Assembly (NCBI GenBank): GCA_030267565.1
Contig: BRXU01000022.1
Location: 1,942,001-2,006,000 of the forward strand
DNA from: Pleodorina starrii
Lineage: Eukaryota; Chlorophyta; Chlorophyceae; Chlamydomonadales; Volvocaceae
Direction of reading: 5' to 3'
DNA: 64,000 nt
Part shown: positions 45,288-57,900 of the stretch, one piece after another
How positions within the stretch are numbered: the stretch's first letter is position 1
Layout of the letters: every line of letters starts with the position of its first letter
The notes under the pieces: model-generated
What the model was told of the DNA's origin: nothing
Seen by the model: only the letters and a program-made list of their open reading frames with translations
Database searches by the model: none
Position numbers and translations under genes: made by a program

Positions 45288-48161
45288 CGTCGTGCCTATT
45301 GTCTTGTTATGTGCCCATCTCCCACGGGGTATTCATAGCGGCGTCAGCGGGAGTTGCTGCTGGTCGTGGTGCGGCGCGGGTAGCCCATGCAGGCGGCTCG
45401 CCCGGATGGAGGGATACCTGGACTGATGCTGTGCACAACGCTGGTGTGATGTACGGTGCCTGGTTGGTTGATCTGCGTCTTGAGTATTCGATGCACCCGT
45501 GCATTGCGTCACGGTATTAAGGGATGCCCTCGCAACCGAGACCGCCGATCAACACCGCCACAGAATACCAGCGCGGGACCGCAAGCCGTCAAGTCTACTT
45601 CCGCAGCAGTAACCTGCGGAGCTCTGTCTATTGGTAGCAGGCACAGATGTGGCAGTCCAGGAGACACTGGAAAGGCACGGGACACGTCGGTACTATGGTA
45701 TTCTTCAGAGAGGTCTGCAAGCCGCAGTAACGAGAGCGGGCAACGTGTCGTCATTAGATTCAAATTCTCCATGCGGTCAAGCTGCTCCGCATAGATCCTG
45801 CGTTCCGCCAGCCAGTCGGGGAGCTCGTGCTGACCTCGCTCCGCCCGAAACCACCGAAACCACTCGTTCCTGACTTGTACCGCAGCTGCAAAATGTAGAC
45901 AACCATGCAATCAATAGCTCATGAGCTTGCACACCAATTCTTCGACAACCATGTTCCTAAACAAGCTGCTGCTACAGTACCGCCACTTCGGCAGGTCCTG
46001 CCCCTTTGGGAGGAGCACCGGGTTTTGGAGCTGACGCCGGAGACCCCCTCCCCAACACCCCCGCCAGGTAGACATCCCGGCCAAGGACTGCCCCTCTGCT
46101 CCCGTCACTGCCTAACCCGTCGACACTCCCTGCCGTGCAGCAGGTAAGGCCCCCTCAGGGACGCCATGCGCGCGACACATATTGGGCCTCGATACACAGC
46201 GGGCCTCGATGCAGCGCCGCAACGCCTCAATTGCGGGTAGCCTCAAGAGGTGAGCACCGTCTGCTTGAACCCTGGGTCGTTGCCACCCTCGGCCGCCCAA
46301 TCACTTGGGTTGTGTGGCTCACCTGCGCCCTTTGCGGGACTTCCCTCTTCCCGGGACACCGCCGCCTCCACTGCCACTGCCACCGCCACGCCCCCCAGCT
46401 GACAATCCCGCAGATGGCGCCCGGACGCCCACAGCCGCAGCCGCGGCGATCGTGTCAGACACGGAAGTCGCCGGGTCCAAGGTGCTCGTCCCGCCGGCAC
46501 CCGCCGCCTCCGCCGTCTCCGCCTCAGCCTCCGCCGTGGTTGCCGCCACCAGCCCTGCCTCTGGCGCCGAGGTCGCCAGCAATAGCAAGGTATCGTCCCT
46601 CTGCACCATAGCGGGCGACGGAGCGGGCGCAACAGCGGTAGCGGGCCCGGCCGCGGATGCCCCTGGCCCGCTGGTGCCCTTGACACCGCTGGTCCCACCG
46701 CTGCCCTCATCGCTGTTGTCTGTGGCAGCGACCTTGGCGGCAGCGGCGGGGCTGCCGTTATTGAGGACGGTGAGGTCGACGGTGCTGCCCTGCAAGGAAG
46801 GCCCCGCACTGCCCTCACCACCCTGGAGGGAGGGAGGCAGGGAGGGAGGGTTCCAGCATCGAGAGTAACGAGTTAGGTCGGGTGTGGGGCTCCTCGGCAG
46901 CGATGTCGGAATGGCGGACGCGAACAGCGAGTGAGCCCCGGGTCATCCCCCTCCGCCCCTCTTATCTATCATCCAGCGACCGTTACCAGCGCGGCGGCAC
47001 ACGGGGTGCGGGCAAGTGCTTCCCTTGTGGCTGATGCCGGACGGGGCGAATGGAAGCTTTTGTTTGCCGGTTTAAGGGAGCAGCAGCAGCTAGCTGTTTG
47101 CGTGGCCGCAGTACCGGTGCTCGCTCTGCCTGCCAACGACTTGCTACCCATCAACGACTTGCTACTCCTCAAACCCTAAACCCTAATCCCGACTGTACCA
47201 ACCCAAGTCAAAGCCCCTGCATGCATGAACCCGCTGTCGACCATTGAAATCCGAAAAATATTGATCGTATCTTCATCGTCTGGATGATCCAATGGCCCGA
47301 GCGGCCGTTTTGGGCAAAGGCCCGTTCGTCCGGCCGCATGAACGAAACGCCGGTCTATCAGCGAGACGAACGAAATTGCCCCCCAAAGACTTCGGTCGTC
47401 TGGCCAGACTTCAGTTTCCCGTAAACATTGTTGCAGCTCTACCGTACCCAGCACGCGGTTAGGCTTTCGGCTAACTTTCGTTTTGTCAGCAATCGCACCA
47501 TACCTCCCCCCGCCCCGGCTCGCCCCGCATCCGCCTCGCACCGCCCCCCTCAGCAACGCCTCGCCCCACACATCCCCTTCCCACCCCGCCTCACCGCAAG
47601 CCGACTGCAGCTTTCGTTCACCTCCTCCCCTCGGCCCGCCTGACCCTACCCACAGATACATCTTTCCACCTCACATTGCAATCCAACGACAGACGCAGCC
47701 CTAACGCACATACACACACAAATACAAAACCACACAAGCCCACGAGGAGCCCAGCGCCGCACCTGCGCCGCGGATGCCGCCTGGCGGGCCCACATCTCTG
47801 CGTACAGCCCTCCCCTCTCGAGCAGCTCCGCATGTCCCCCCAGCTCCACCACCCGGCCGGTGGCCATGACCACAATGATGTCCGCATCGGCGATGGTGGA
47901 CAGCCGGTGCGCCACGATGACGGTGGTGCGCTCGGAGCGCAGATCGGACAGCGCGGACTGCAAAGAGGGGAGCGACGGGCAGGGAGCGGCGGAACACGTG
48001 GATGGGAGAAGGAGTGCTAACGGCCAAACCGCTGAGCAGAATGTGTGTGTATGTGTATGTATATGTGTGCCAGGCGGGGCGTGTGTAGCTCGGGAGTTCA
48101 TAACCTCCCGGGGCCGATAATCCCGGCGGTATCCTTGTTCTTGTCGCCGAACCGTTTCGTC

Positions 48162-48196
<35 letters not shown>

Positions 48197-48981
48197 GCGA
48201 CACGGTGGAGCTGCGGTGCGCCACAGCACCTGCACTCCCCAGCCGCCAAACACCTCCCCACACAGACGAGGACGCCACACACAGTGAGTAGCTGCCCGTT
48301 GAGGCCCCCCCTCCCCTCCCTTCCCCCGGGTGGGTGGGTGCTACCGGAGAGCCGCGCGCGCCCCCGGACGCCCCTGGTGACGTGTGCCCGCACTGCCCGC
48401 ACTGCCCGCACTGCCCGCACTGCACTGCCCTGTCCGCTCCCCACCTGGATCTTCTTCTCGGTGATTGTGTCCAGAGCGGAGGTGGCCTCATCTGGGAGAG
48501 GAAGGCGGGAGGAGGAGGGGGACGAGGAGGAGGCACGGATGAGGGGGTTCCACCCGGGGGGGGGGGGCGTGACAAGGGGGTTTTAGGGGTCATCAAACGG
48601 ACGGGGCAAGCATGGGGGCGCAGGACTTCGGCAAACTCCCTTCAAACGTGTTTTGGCGCCATCGACCAGCTCCACTATCCAGCACGTGATCATGTCATAC
48701 CGCTACCAAGGCAAGGCAAGGCAAGGCGAGCAAGGGAGCGCCTCTCCAGCAGCCGCGTGCGCAGAGCTGGCTGGCACTGCCCTCGGACGGCAGGCATGAC
48801 TTTGAGCACTTGCATGTTTGCTGAACAGACACACCGACACATGCACGCACACGCAGACGCGCGAGGGAAGCTGAGGGGCCGTGGGCGCCGGGCTCCGTGG
48901 CAGAGGCGGGTCGTGCAGCGCAGCGCAGTGCGAGAACGATGAGCCTCGCCTTGCTTTGCAAATGGTGTTGGTCGGCCATCA
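45288..48981. repeat. 3694-bp tandem repeat, copy 3
   Basis: Nearly identical to copies 1 and 2. Differences seen: C to A at 47210, A to G near 48519, one extra G in the G run near 48560, and two changes in the last ~35 bases (near 48950 and 48975). The homology ends at CCATCA about 48981, where the unique transporter gene body continues. Confidence 0.93.
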
Positions 48982-51900
48982 GGGGGTGGAGTCAGGCGCA
49001 TAGCGGACATCCCTGGAGGGGTAACAAACCCCCTCCCGCGCGGAAGCTCCCCGTGTGGCTGCAGCGCTGTCCCAATTACGATTGGATCGCAATCAGCTCC
49101 TCGGTCTGTACCAGCCCCTCGGTCATCAACTGCTATCCACGCCTTGCCTTGCCTTGCGCCAACCAATCCCCGCCCCGCCAACGTCACGATGCACCCCCCT
49201 CCCCTCCCCACTCGTACCCACCGAGCACCAGCATGGTGGGGTTCTTGAGCAGCGCCCGGGCAAACGCCACCCGCTGCTTCTCGCCGCCACTCAGCCGCAG
49301 CCCGCGCTCGCCCACGACGGTCTCGTACTTCTGAGGGGTCAGAGAGTGATATGCTCCTTAATAAAACAATGAGTCACTGCGGGGTACAGTACTTCTGAGG
49401 GGTTCAGTACGACAACAGTACGGCACAATCGTATGCCACGACGCAGCGATGGAGAAAAAAGGCGCGGCAGGAAGGGTCCGGAGCAGGTACGGTACGTGTT
49501 GGGAGGCTTGGTGTGCGTACAGAACCGAATCGGTGGCCTGCCAGGCGGGGTGTTGGTAGCGAGTTAGCCCAGGTGGAGGTGGAGGTGGAGGGGCAGATGG
49601 AGGGTGGAGGTGGAGGGTGGAGGTGGAGGGAAAGCCAGATTGCGGCAATCTGATTGGCGCGTCCGCGAAAGTAGCCGGGCACAGTGAAGGCGCGGCTGAC
49701 TTCATCGAGGCGGTGCATCCAGGATTGGGTGGGAGGACTGCCCGCAAACATAGCCCGCCGCGAGCCTCAGCCGCAGGGCGACTGTCACACAGCTTGCGCA
49801 CACACCCCGATATGATCCCAAGAACAGATTTCGCAACAGAACTCATCCTCGCGGCGCGTTTGCGATTCGTGTGATCCTGCTTGCTTGTCCTGCCCGCTCG
49901 CCTCCGCGCTTGGCTATCGTTCCCGCCCATCATGTTTCCTCTGTTGGCTGCAGCTGGGCCGTCCTTTTATCGAAGCGTGCTGTCTGGGAGCTCCATTCGT
50001 TGGTGTGCTGTCGACCGTATTTGTCTGTCTGGAAACACGAGACCGGACCAGACCAGACCCATTTGGTCCGGCGGCGGCCCAGCCGCAGCTCTTCCGGTAT
50101 TGGCAAGGTGACGTATGTGGTGTGGTGGGAGTATTGATGGGTCCGGCCGCCAATGTCACCTCCGTTCCATCGCCGCGGTTCCGGTTTCCCCCGGTTGCCC
50201 CCACCGCAGCACCCGTTGCCCAGCGCATTTTTGGGGGAAGCGCGGCTAGACGCAGCTCAGCTCAGCTCAGCTCAGGTCGCTCGGCCCGTCTCCGTCTCAT
50301 CCGGGCCCCATACCCCGGATGAGACGGAGGGGTATGGGGCCCGGATCAATCCCCATACCCCTCCGTCCCAATCCCTCGGAGGGTTGGCGACCCTTCCCAT
50401 ACCATCCGCAACAGCCGCAACAGCCCCGCACGCCTGCACCCCGCAGCCTGCATCTCCTCCATGTTCCCTCCCTCCCGTACCTTGGGGAAGCGGTTGACAA
50501 TGGTGTCGTGGATGCATGCCAACTTGGCGGCCTCGTACACCTGGAGGGAGGGATGGGCGGGACACGGCCCTCAGGACGTCAGGAGCGAGAGGTCAGCGGT
50601 GAGGGCTGAGAGGACCCCGCTAGTCGAGTCAATGAAGCGGTGCTGGCACTGAAAGGGATATCGGCGGCCAACAACAACCTTCCACAACCCCTACCATCCC
50701 CCTTCGACGCCATGACCGCACCTGCTCGTCCGTGGCCGATAGATTGCCGTACCGAATGTTGTGCAAAATGGTGTCGTTAAACAACACAGTGTCCTGCGGG
50801 GCGAGGGCGAGGGGTGGACGGATGGGCACCGGCTCGTGCAAGACAGAAACGTACGGGTGAGCAGGCGACTGGGCGCGCACGTTACACCACCACCACCACC
50901 ACCCTCCTCATCATAATCGTTTCGTTTCACCCAGACCGGGACACAGCTGGTCGGCCAAGAAATGGGTGTGTGTGAGAGCGATGGTGCGATACGCGAGGTG
51001 CGCACAGCTCAAGTGCTAAACAGCTTTCCGCAAGCTAGGGAGGGGCAGGCGGCCAAACATGCGAAGCCGACGGAGCCCAACCCCGGCAAGCCGATCAGCG
51101 GGAGCGGGGGGGAAGGGGAAGGGGAAGGAACAGCCCCGCTCGCCGGCCGCCCGCGCCTCGCCCACCCGCTTTCCCCCTCGCCTTGACCAAACTTACAACT
51201 CTAGGCAGGGGCATCGCGCGTCCCAGGTTCAGGTGCTGCATGCGTGTTGCTTCTTGCGCCCACCCCCCAGCTACTCCTCCTCACCCGATGGCGCACGACG
51301 TACCCATCCCCTTCCCTTCCGCTCCCCTCGTTTCCTTCCCCCTACCCCATCGGTAAGCCCGCTCGTCCTTTCTCCCGGCCCTACTAACTCCGCCCCCCCT
51401 CCCTTACCTCCGGTACCAGAGGCACCCCCGGGGGAGGGACGCCCGCCCGCACACACACGCAAGGCCCGCTCCCCCTCTCCCTTACCCTCCCGCTCCCCCT
51501 TTCCGAGTACACCCACACGCTTCCACCCCCCCCCCACCTGCGGCACCATGCCCACCGCCCTCCTCAGAGAGGACTGGGTTACCTCCCGCACGTCCTGGCC
51601 GTCGATGCGCACCGCACCCGAGGACACGTCGTAGAACCTGTGGGCGGCGAGGGCGGAGGGAGGAGGGCGAGGACGGAGGTGGTTGGCCAGTGGGAGGGGA
51701 GGCCAGGTGGGAGAGACAAGACATCGGGTGGGCGGCATGAGAGCGGTCATCCCGCCGGGGATCGGTGTCAGGGCGGGGCTGCAGCCGGGGGCTGCGGAGT
51801 CGCCTCAAACGCCCTAGATAGGCCACAGACCGCCATCGGCCAATGGTTGGCCGCGCTGCAGCCGGGGACGAGACCAGGGGGGGTGACCAGCGCGTCAAGG

Positions 51901-54900
51901 TGGCAACCTGAGTGGAAACCACGTCAAGGTGGCGTAGGCTGCGTGCGGGGCCCAGCAGCGACCCTTTGCGTACCGGACCACTCAACATGCCCTTCCTCCC
52001 CCCGATTGACCTTGCCCCGCTCCGCCGCTTTCTCCCCCAATGCCCCCCAATGCCCCCCAATGCCCCCGATGCCCCCCGATGCCCCCCCCCACCTGAATAT
52101 GAGTCGCGTGATTGTGGACTTTCCGCTCCCGGTGGCCCCCACGAAGGCGATGGTCCTCCCCCCCGGCACCCGGAAGCTCACGTTGCGCAGCACCTGGCTG
52201 CCGGGCTCGTACTGGAAACACACGTCATCAAAGGATAGCTCGCCTGGAGGGGGGAGGGGAGGGAGAGGGAGAGGGAGATGATCAGATGTGCGCACGAGGA
52301 GGGGGGGGGGCAGTGGGGGAGGGGGTGCGGATGGGTTTCCTAGCGTGGCGGACAATGAGCAAAAGCGAGTTTAATCGGAGAACCAGAACCTTGCCAAGCG
52401 GAGGAAGAGGGGAGGGAGCACGTGAGGGGGATGACAGGGGTGCAGACGCCGAGAGTTGCCCGTGGGTGGCGGCGGGTGGAGGTGAGGAGCTTCAACTGGC
52501 CCCCCGTCGTGTGCCCGGAGCGCGACCCTTCGCATTCGCACCCCCGGCGCGGTCGGTCACGCCGCCGAAGAGCCCCTGCCCGCACATCACAGCTTCAGTT
52601 CACTGTTCCGCCTGCCTACTGTCCCTTCCAGTCCCATTCTGCCCCAGGCTCGGTCCCCAGCCAGCCTTCGGATGAGTGAGTTGGCCATCCCGTGCCCAAA
52701 CCCACCAACCCTACCACCCACATCCCCCCTGCATGGATGGCCCCCCCCTCCCCCCCGCCTCCCCCCCCCCGCACCCTTGTTCATGACCAGCTCCCTGGCC
52801 GCCGGGCTGTCCTCCACCACACTCCGCCGACCCAACAGCTCCAACAGGTTCTCCATATCGATCTGGAGGGGGGGAGGAGGGGGGAGGGGGTTGGAAGAGA
52901 GAGGGAGGGAGAGGGAGGGAGAGAGGGCGGGAGGGAGCGGGAGAGAGGGCGGGAGGCGGGGCGAATGAGGGAGAGTGTGCAGACGGGTGGGCACATTCGA
53001 TGATGACGGGGGAGGAGCAGCCAACGAGGAGGCAGCTGCGTCAGGAGGTATGCAGGTCGGAGGCCTGAGGAGCAGAGGCCAAAGCACTGGCGAAGTGGAT
53101 TGGGGAGGATGGGGAAGGGCAAGAAAGGAGAGGGGTGGCGAAAGCACGTCTTGCTTATGCGCCACCCTCTCGCGCGCCCCAGCCAGTCTTTGCGACAGCC
53201 CAGCTGGCAGGGACAGATCGCTGACACGCGCAAGGCTGCAACCCCAGCCGGGTCCGGGTCCGGGACCGGTGCGGGACCGGTGCGGGAGAGGAGGGCCGGG
53301 GGCGTAGCGTTCCTAGCCACAGAGGCTAGGGCTAAGGCTAAGCGGGAAGTAGGATTTCAGCGCCCTCCTCCCGCTTCCCTACGCACCATGGCGCCCTCCT
53401 CCCGTTTCCCTGCGCACCATGTACTGCTGGATCGTGCGGTAGTACGACCCGAAGAAGTTGAGTGGTCCGTACAGTTGCGCCATGAGGCTGAGGAACAGCA
53501 CCGTGTCTCCAACCGTCAGCACGTGGGCGGACACACCGCCTGATAGGGGGGGCGTGAGATTGGGGGGGGAGGAGAGGGAGGGGGAAGGGAGCGTGGTGAG
53601 GAGGATGACACAGCGGACAGGGTCAACAAACCCAGGCGGCGTATACGCGGAGACGATGCACCGCACGTGCCCCAGCCCCCCCCCCAGAGGAGTGGTGGCG
53701 ATGCCGCACCTCCCCGGCACCTCCCCGTACACGTGACGGAAGAAGCAGCTTACCGACGAATATGCCCGCCCCATTGTAACGTAACAATGTACGGCGGCTA
53801 CCGACTCCGCGCAGCTCCGCGGCCTACCGGGCGGTATCCCAGTCCGCCGTGTGGCCCCATGGATTAGCCAGCAGCCCCCGCCACCACCCTGCCCCAGACA
53901 TTTGGTTCCCCCCTCCCCCCCTTGCCCCGCCTGGCCGCCCACTCGCTCACGCACAGCGCCCTGCTGGTCTAGGGCTTCCCTTTGCCCGCCCCCACCCCCA
54001 ACACACCTTGCCGCCTCTACACGCCTGTCCCCAATCGGGCAACTCCACCTCTTACCAGCCTCTCCCCCTTCTCTCCCCCCACCCGCTGTCCACCAGCCCC
54101 CTGGTGGAAGCCGCATCCCGCCCGCCCCCCCCAACACCAGAAGAAACGTCATTGCCCCCTACCCCCACGGCTACGGCCCCTCCCCTCCCATAAATAATCT
54201 CCCCGGACTACATTAATCCAGCGGCCCCATCTTCCTCCCGCCACCTCGTCTTCCGAATCTCCCCACCCACATCCCCCCGCCCCCGCCCCCGCCCACCCCT
54301 CTCAGCCCTCACCCCCTCACCCCCTCACCCCCTCACCCGCGCACACCAGCAGTCCCGACGCGATGCCGCAGAACATGATGGCGCTCTGCACCACATTGAG
54401 CAGATTGATTGAGGACATGGACTTGAACTCGGCCAGCTGGTAGGCGTCGATGGCGGCAGCGTACTGCTGAGACTCGTGTCTGAAGGGAGGGGGGCAGGGA
54501 GGGGAGGGTGGAGCGGAGCGGAGCGGAGCGGAGCGGAGGAAAAGAGGGATGAAGGGAGGGATGGGAAGATAGGGAGCAGGGAGAGGATGGGAGGGAGGAC
54601 GGGGGGAAGATGAACGGCATACACGGTGCAGCGCCAGCCCCTGGTAGCTGACGCCAGTGGCAGGGTAGCCAGTAGAAAGGCATACCAAGGGGAAGGAATG
54701 GGGCGACGGACGGCCGGAAGGGGAGAGAGGGGATACGGGGGGCGACGCGAGCGGGGCACACACTGGTGGGCCGTGCATTGCGGTGCAGAGAAAGTGCAGA
54801 TGAGATGATGATGGGTGGGGTCGGGTCAGGTGGGGTTCCAATGTGCCCTGATGGCCCTCGGCGTCGCCGCCGCATTTGCCCGCGTTGTCCTCGCATGCCC

Positions 54901-57900
54901 CCTTGCCTTGCTTTGGCCATGGGGGCCTAGCGTATCTGTGATGGTTTGTTTCCGGCCCGACATCATCATGCGGCATCTCAACTGCTACTGGACTTCATGT
55001 TTGGCCTACACGCCAACAACGAGACTTGATCATAAGCAGACGTGTGAGCAGGAAAGCTAAGACAGCTCCGCCCCGCCTTTCCGCTCCCCGACCTGGTTCA
55101 TCGGTCAACGTGTTTGACCGCCTACCCGCATTTCAGTCTTCGCTGCCCCATGCAGCCCCCCTTGCCCCTGTCCCAGTCTCCCCTCCACCCCACCCCACCT
55201 CTCGTTGCTGAAGTACTTGACGGTCTCATAGTTGAGCAGCGCATCCGTGGCCCGACCACTCTTGACCTGCATGGCACAGGGTAAGGGGCCCACAGACAGG
55301 GTGGGGGTGGGGGTGGTGGGGGTGGGTAATGAAGACAAGCCCGCAGCGGTGGAACGCAGGGCGACGGGATATTGAGTGTCGAGCGCGAGGCGGGGAACTG
55401 GCTACCTGGCCACCTGGCGGGGGCTTGCAAGGCGATATGCGTCGATGGGCTCGGTCAATTGTTACAGTGACCAGCCCTTACAGGAAACCGGTAAGGGTAC
55501 GGTATAAGCGGGGTAAGAATGGGGATCTGCAGTGAACGCGGAGCTCCTGATGGGAAAGCGGGCAGGGTCAGGGTCAGGGTCAGGGGCACGGGGAGGGATG
55601 CGAACCAGCCAGCCGCGCAACCCATCCCGGTATGCTGCATAGCGAACAGTGTGAAGAGGCTAGCGAGACGCGGCGTGCCTCGCATGTCGTGCCGCGTCGC
55701 ACTGACACGTCCGAACCCGAGTTCGATCGCATCGCTGTTCGCGCTCATCGCCTCCCCTCCCGCCCCCGCCCGCTCCATTCGCCAACCTCCTCCTCGGCTG
55801 GTTCGAGTTCGAGTTCCTGAACCAATGCAACCGTGCGGACCCGCACCTGCCCGCCGCTGCCGCTGCTGCCGCCGCGTGCCCGCACACCCCCTGCCGCCAC
55901 TCCTGTCGCCTCCTTGATTTTCCCCCCGCCCTCACCAAGCCCGGCCCCCCCGGCCGCCCGCTACACGGCCACAGAAGCTTCACGCCATCCAGGGCATCCC
56001 TCCCTCCCCGCCCCGCCCCCCTCCGTCCGTTCGCTGCGGTTCGCTGCCACTTCCTTTCTCGTCCTTTCTCGTCTGCAAGACCAGCGTGAGCCGCCCGCCT
56101 CGGCCGGAGCCCGCATCATCACCGACGTATTCCTTGCAGTCGTTATACCCGTTCCTTCGCTCGTGCCTGCTTCTTTCCCTCTGATGTGTGACAGTTGAGT
56201 CATCCTTGCGTTGGGTTGCTGTGCTGTGCCGTTGCTGTGCTGTCTTGTATGGTTTGGTGACGCCGCGACGCGGTCGCAGCTCGTCTGGTATTGACATCAG
56301 GTATCTCCCTTCACCTCGCCTCTAGCCCCCTCCCTATTGTCCCTGTGTCAGCCCGGTGCTCCTCACGCAGTTGGCCCAAACGCCTACCGGTGAGGTGGGC
56401 AGTCGATCCTCCACGGTTCGCCCCTGAGCCGGCTGCGCTCCTGCCTTCTGCCTCCTGCCCTACCCGCCGGCTCTCGTGTTGGGACACACCTGCCCACCCC
56501 ACCCTCCCCGTCTCCGTCTTCCGCTCTGCTCCCTGGCCACCCCCTCACTTCACTCCTGTCGCCTGCTATGCCCTCGCGTGTTCGTCCCACATGCCCCACC
56601 CATCGCCTTTGTCCCTCTGCCGTCCTGCTTTTCCGCCCACTTTGTAGCCGCGTCGCCGCCTCGTCCTAGAGTTCGTGTGTCCACTCGCATGCTTTCCTCA
56701 CTGCTTTCCCCCGCCTCGCATGCCTCCCCATTTCCGTTACTGACGCCGTTCCTTCGCTTCCTCTCCTTTTCGCCATTCGTTCCTTGTTTGCAGGTGACAC
56801 GTCCCATCTTGTTGGGTCGCACTGTCCAGGCTCCAGTGCTGTCGCTGTGCCGTTGCGCACATAATTCGGTATGGGGTGCTTCCGAGACGATTCAGGCATG
56901 CGCGCTGTACGGTACGGCCCCAAACGTGTCCCCTTGTCCGCCCCCTTTCCCTGCCCCAGCCTTTCCTCCCTCCTCCCTCCTCCCTCCCCTTTCCTCCCTC
57001 CCTTTCCGATCCCTCTGCTCCCACCCCCACCTGATCCGTCTGGTTCATCTCCCTCCTCAGCTTGCCCCTCCACTCGGTAATGAAGACGGTGAGGGGTATG
57101 TAGGAGCCCACCGTCACGAACACGATGATGGCGATGGTGGGTTCAAGCGCCTGGGCCAGGTAGGTGGCGGCAGCGAGCACGTCGAACATCTGCGGGGGGA
57201 GGGAGGGAGGGAGGAGGTCCGAGGGGTGTGGGGCCGGGAAGAGGAGGGCAGGAGCCCGGCATCGAAGAGGGACCGGAGGAACCAAACAGGCGGAGATGCG
57301 CATGATGGGGGCTTAGGGTTGAGACGGTGCTTGGGGGGGCTAACGGTTGGGGTGTCTTGCCGCGCCACGGCTGCGCTGACGGTCCCCTTGCCCGCCCCAA
57401 CGCGCACCCCAGGGCCAGGCCGCTGACTGTATTTCCCCTTTGGCGCCCTCCTACCCCAGATCCCGCCTGACCCGCCCACACCGACGCCGCCCCGAGCCAC
57501 GGACGCGCCCTCGCCCTCGCCTCTGCTTGCAACGCTGCCCCAACAGCCTGCGCTTCGCTCCGCCCTCCCGCGCTCCTCCATCGTCTCCCCGTGCCGCCCC
57601 CTGCCACACATCCCAAATGCGGCATCCCCCCATGTGCCCCATGTCGCCCCCCATGTGCCCCCTGTGCCCCACCCACCTGCGGCAGTATGTTGAAGAGCAC
57701 AGTCGCCAGCAGGTTCTGCATTGCGTTGGTTCCCCGGTCCACCACCTTGGTCACCTCGCCCGTCTTCTTGCGCAGGTGGAAGGTGAGGTCCAGACCCAGC
57801 ACGTGGTCGAAGGTGCGCAGGGAGATGCGCCTGAGGTGAGGGCGGGGGCAGGGGGAGGGGGAGGGGGAGGGGCAGGAGGGGAGGGGCAGGCGGGAACAAG

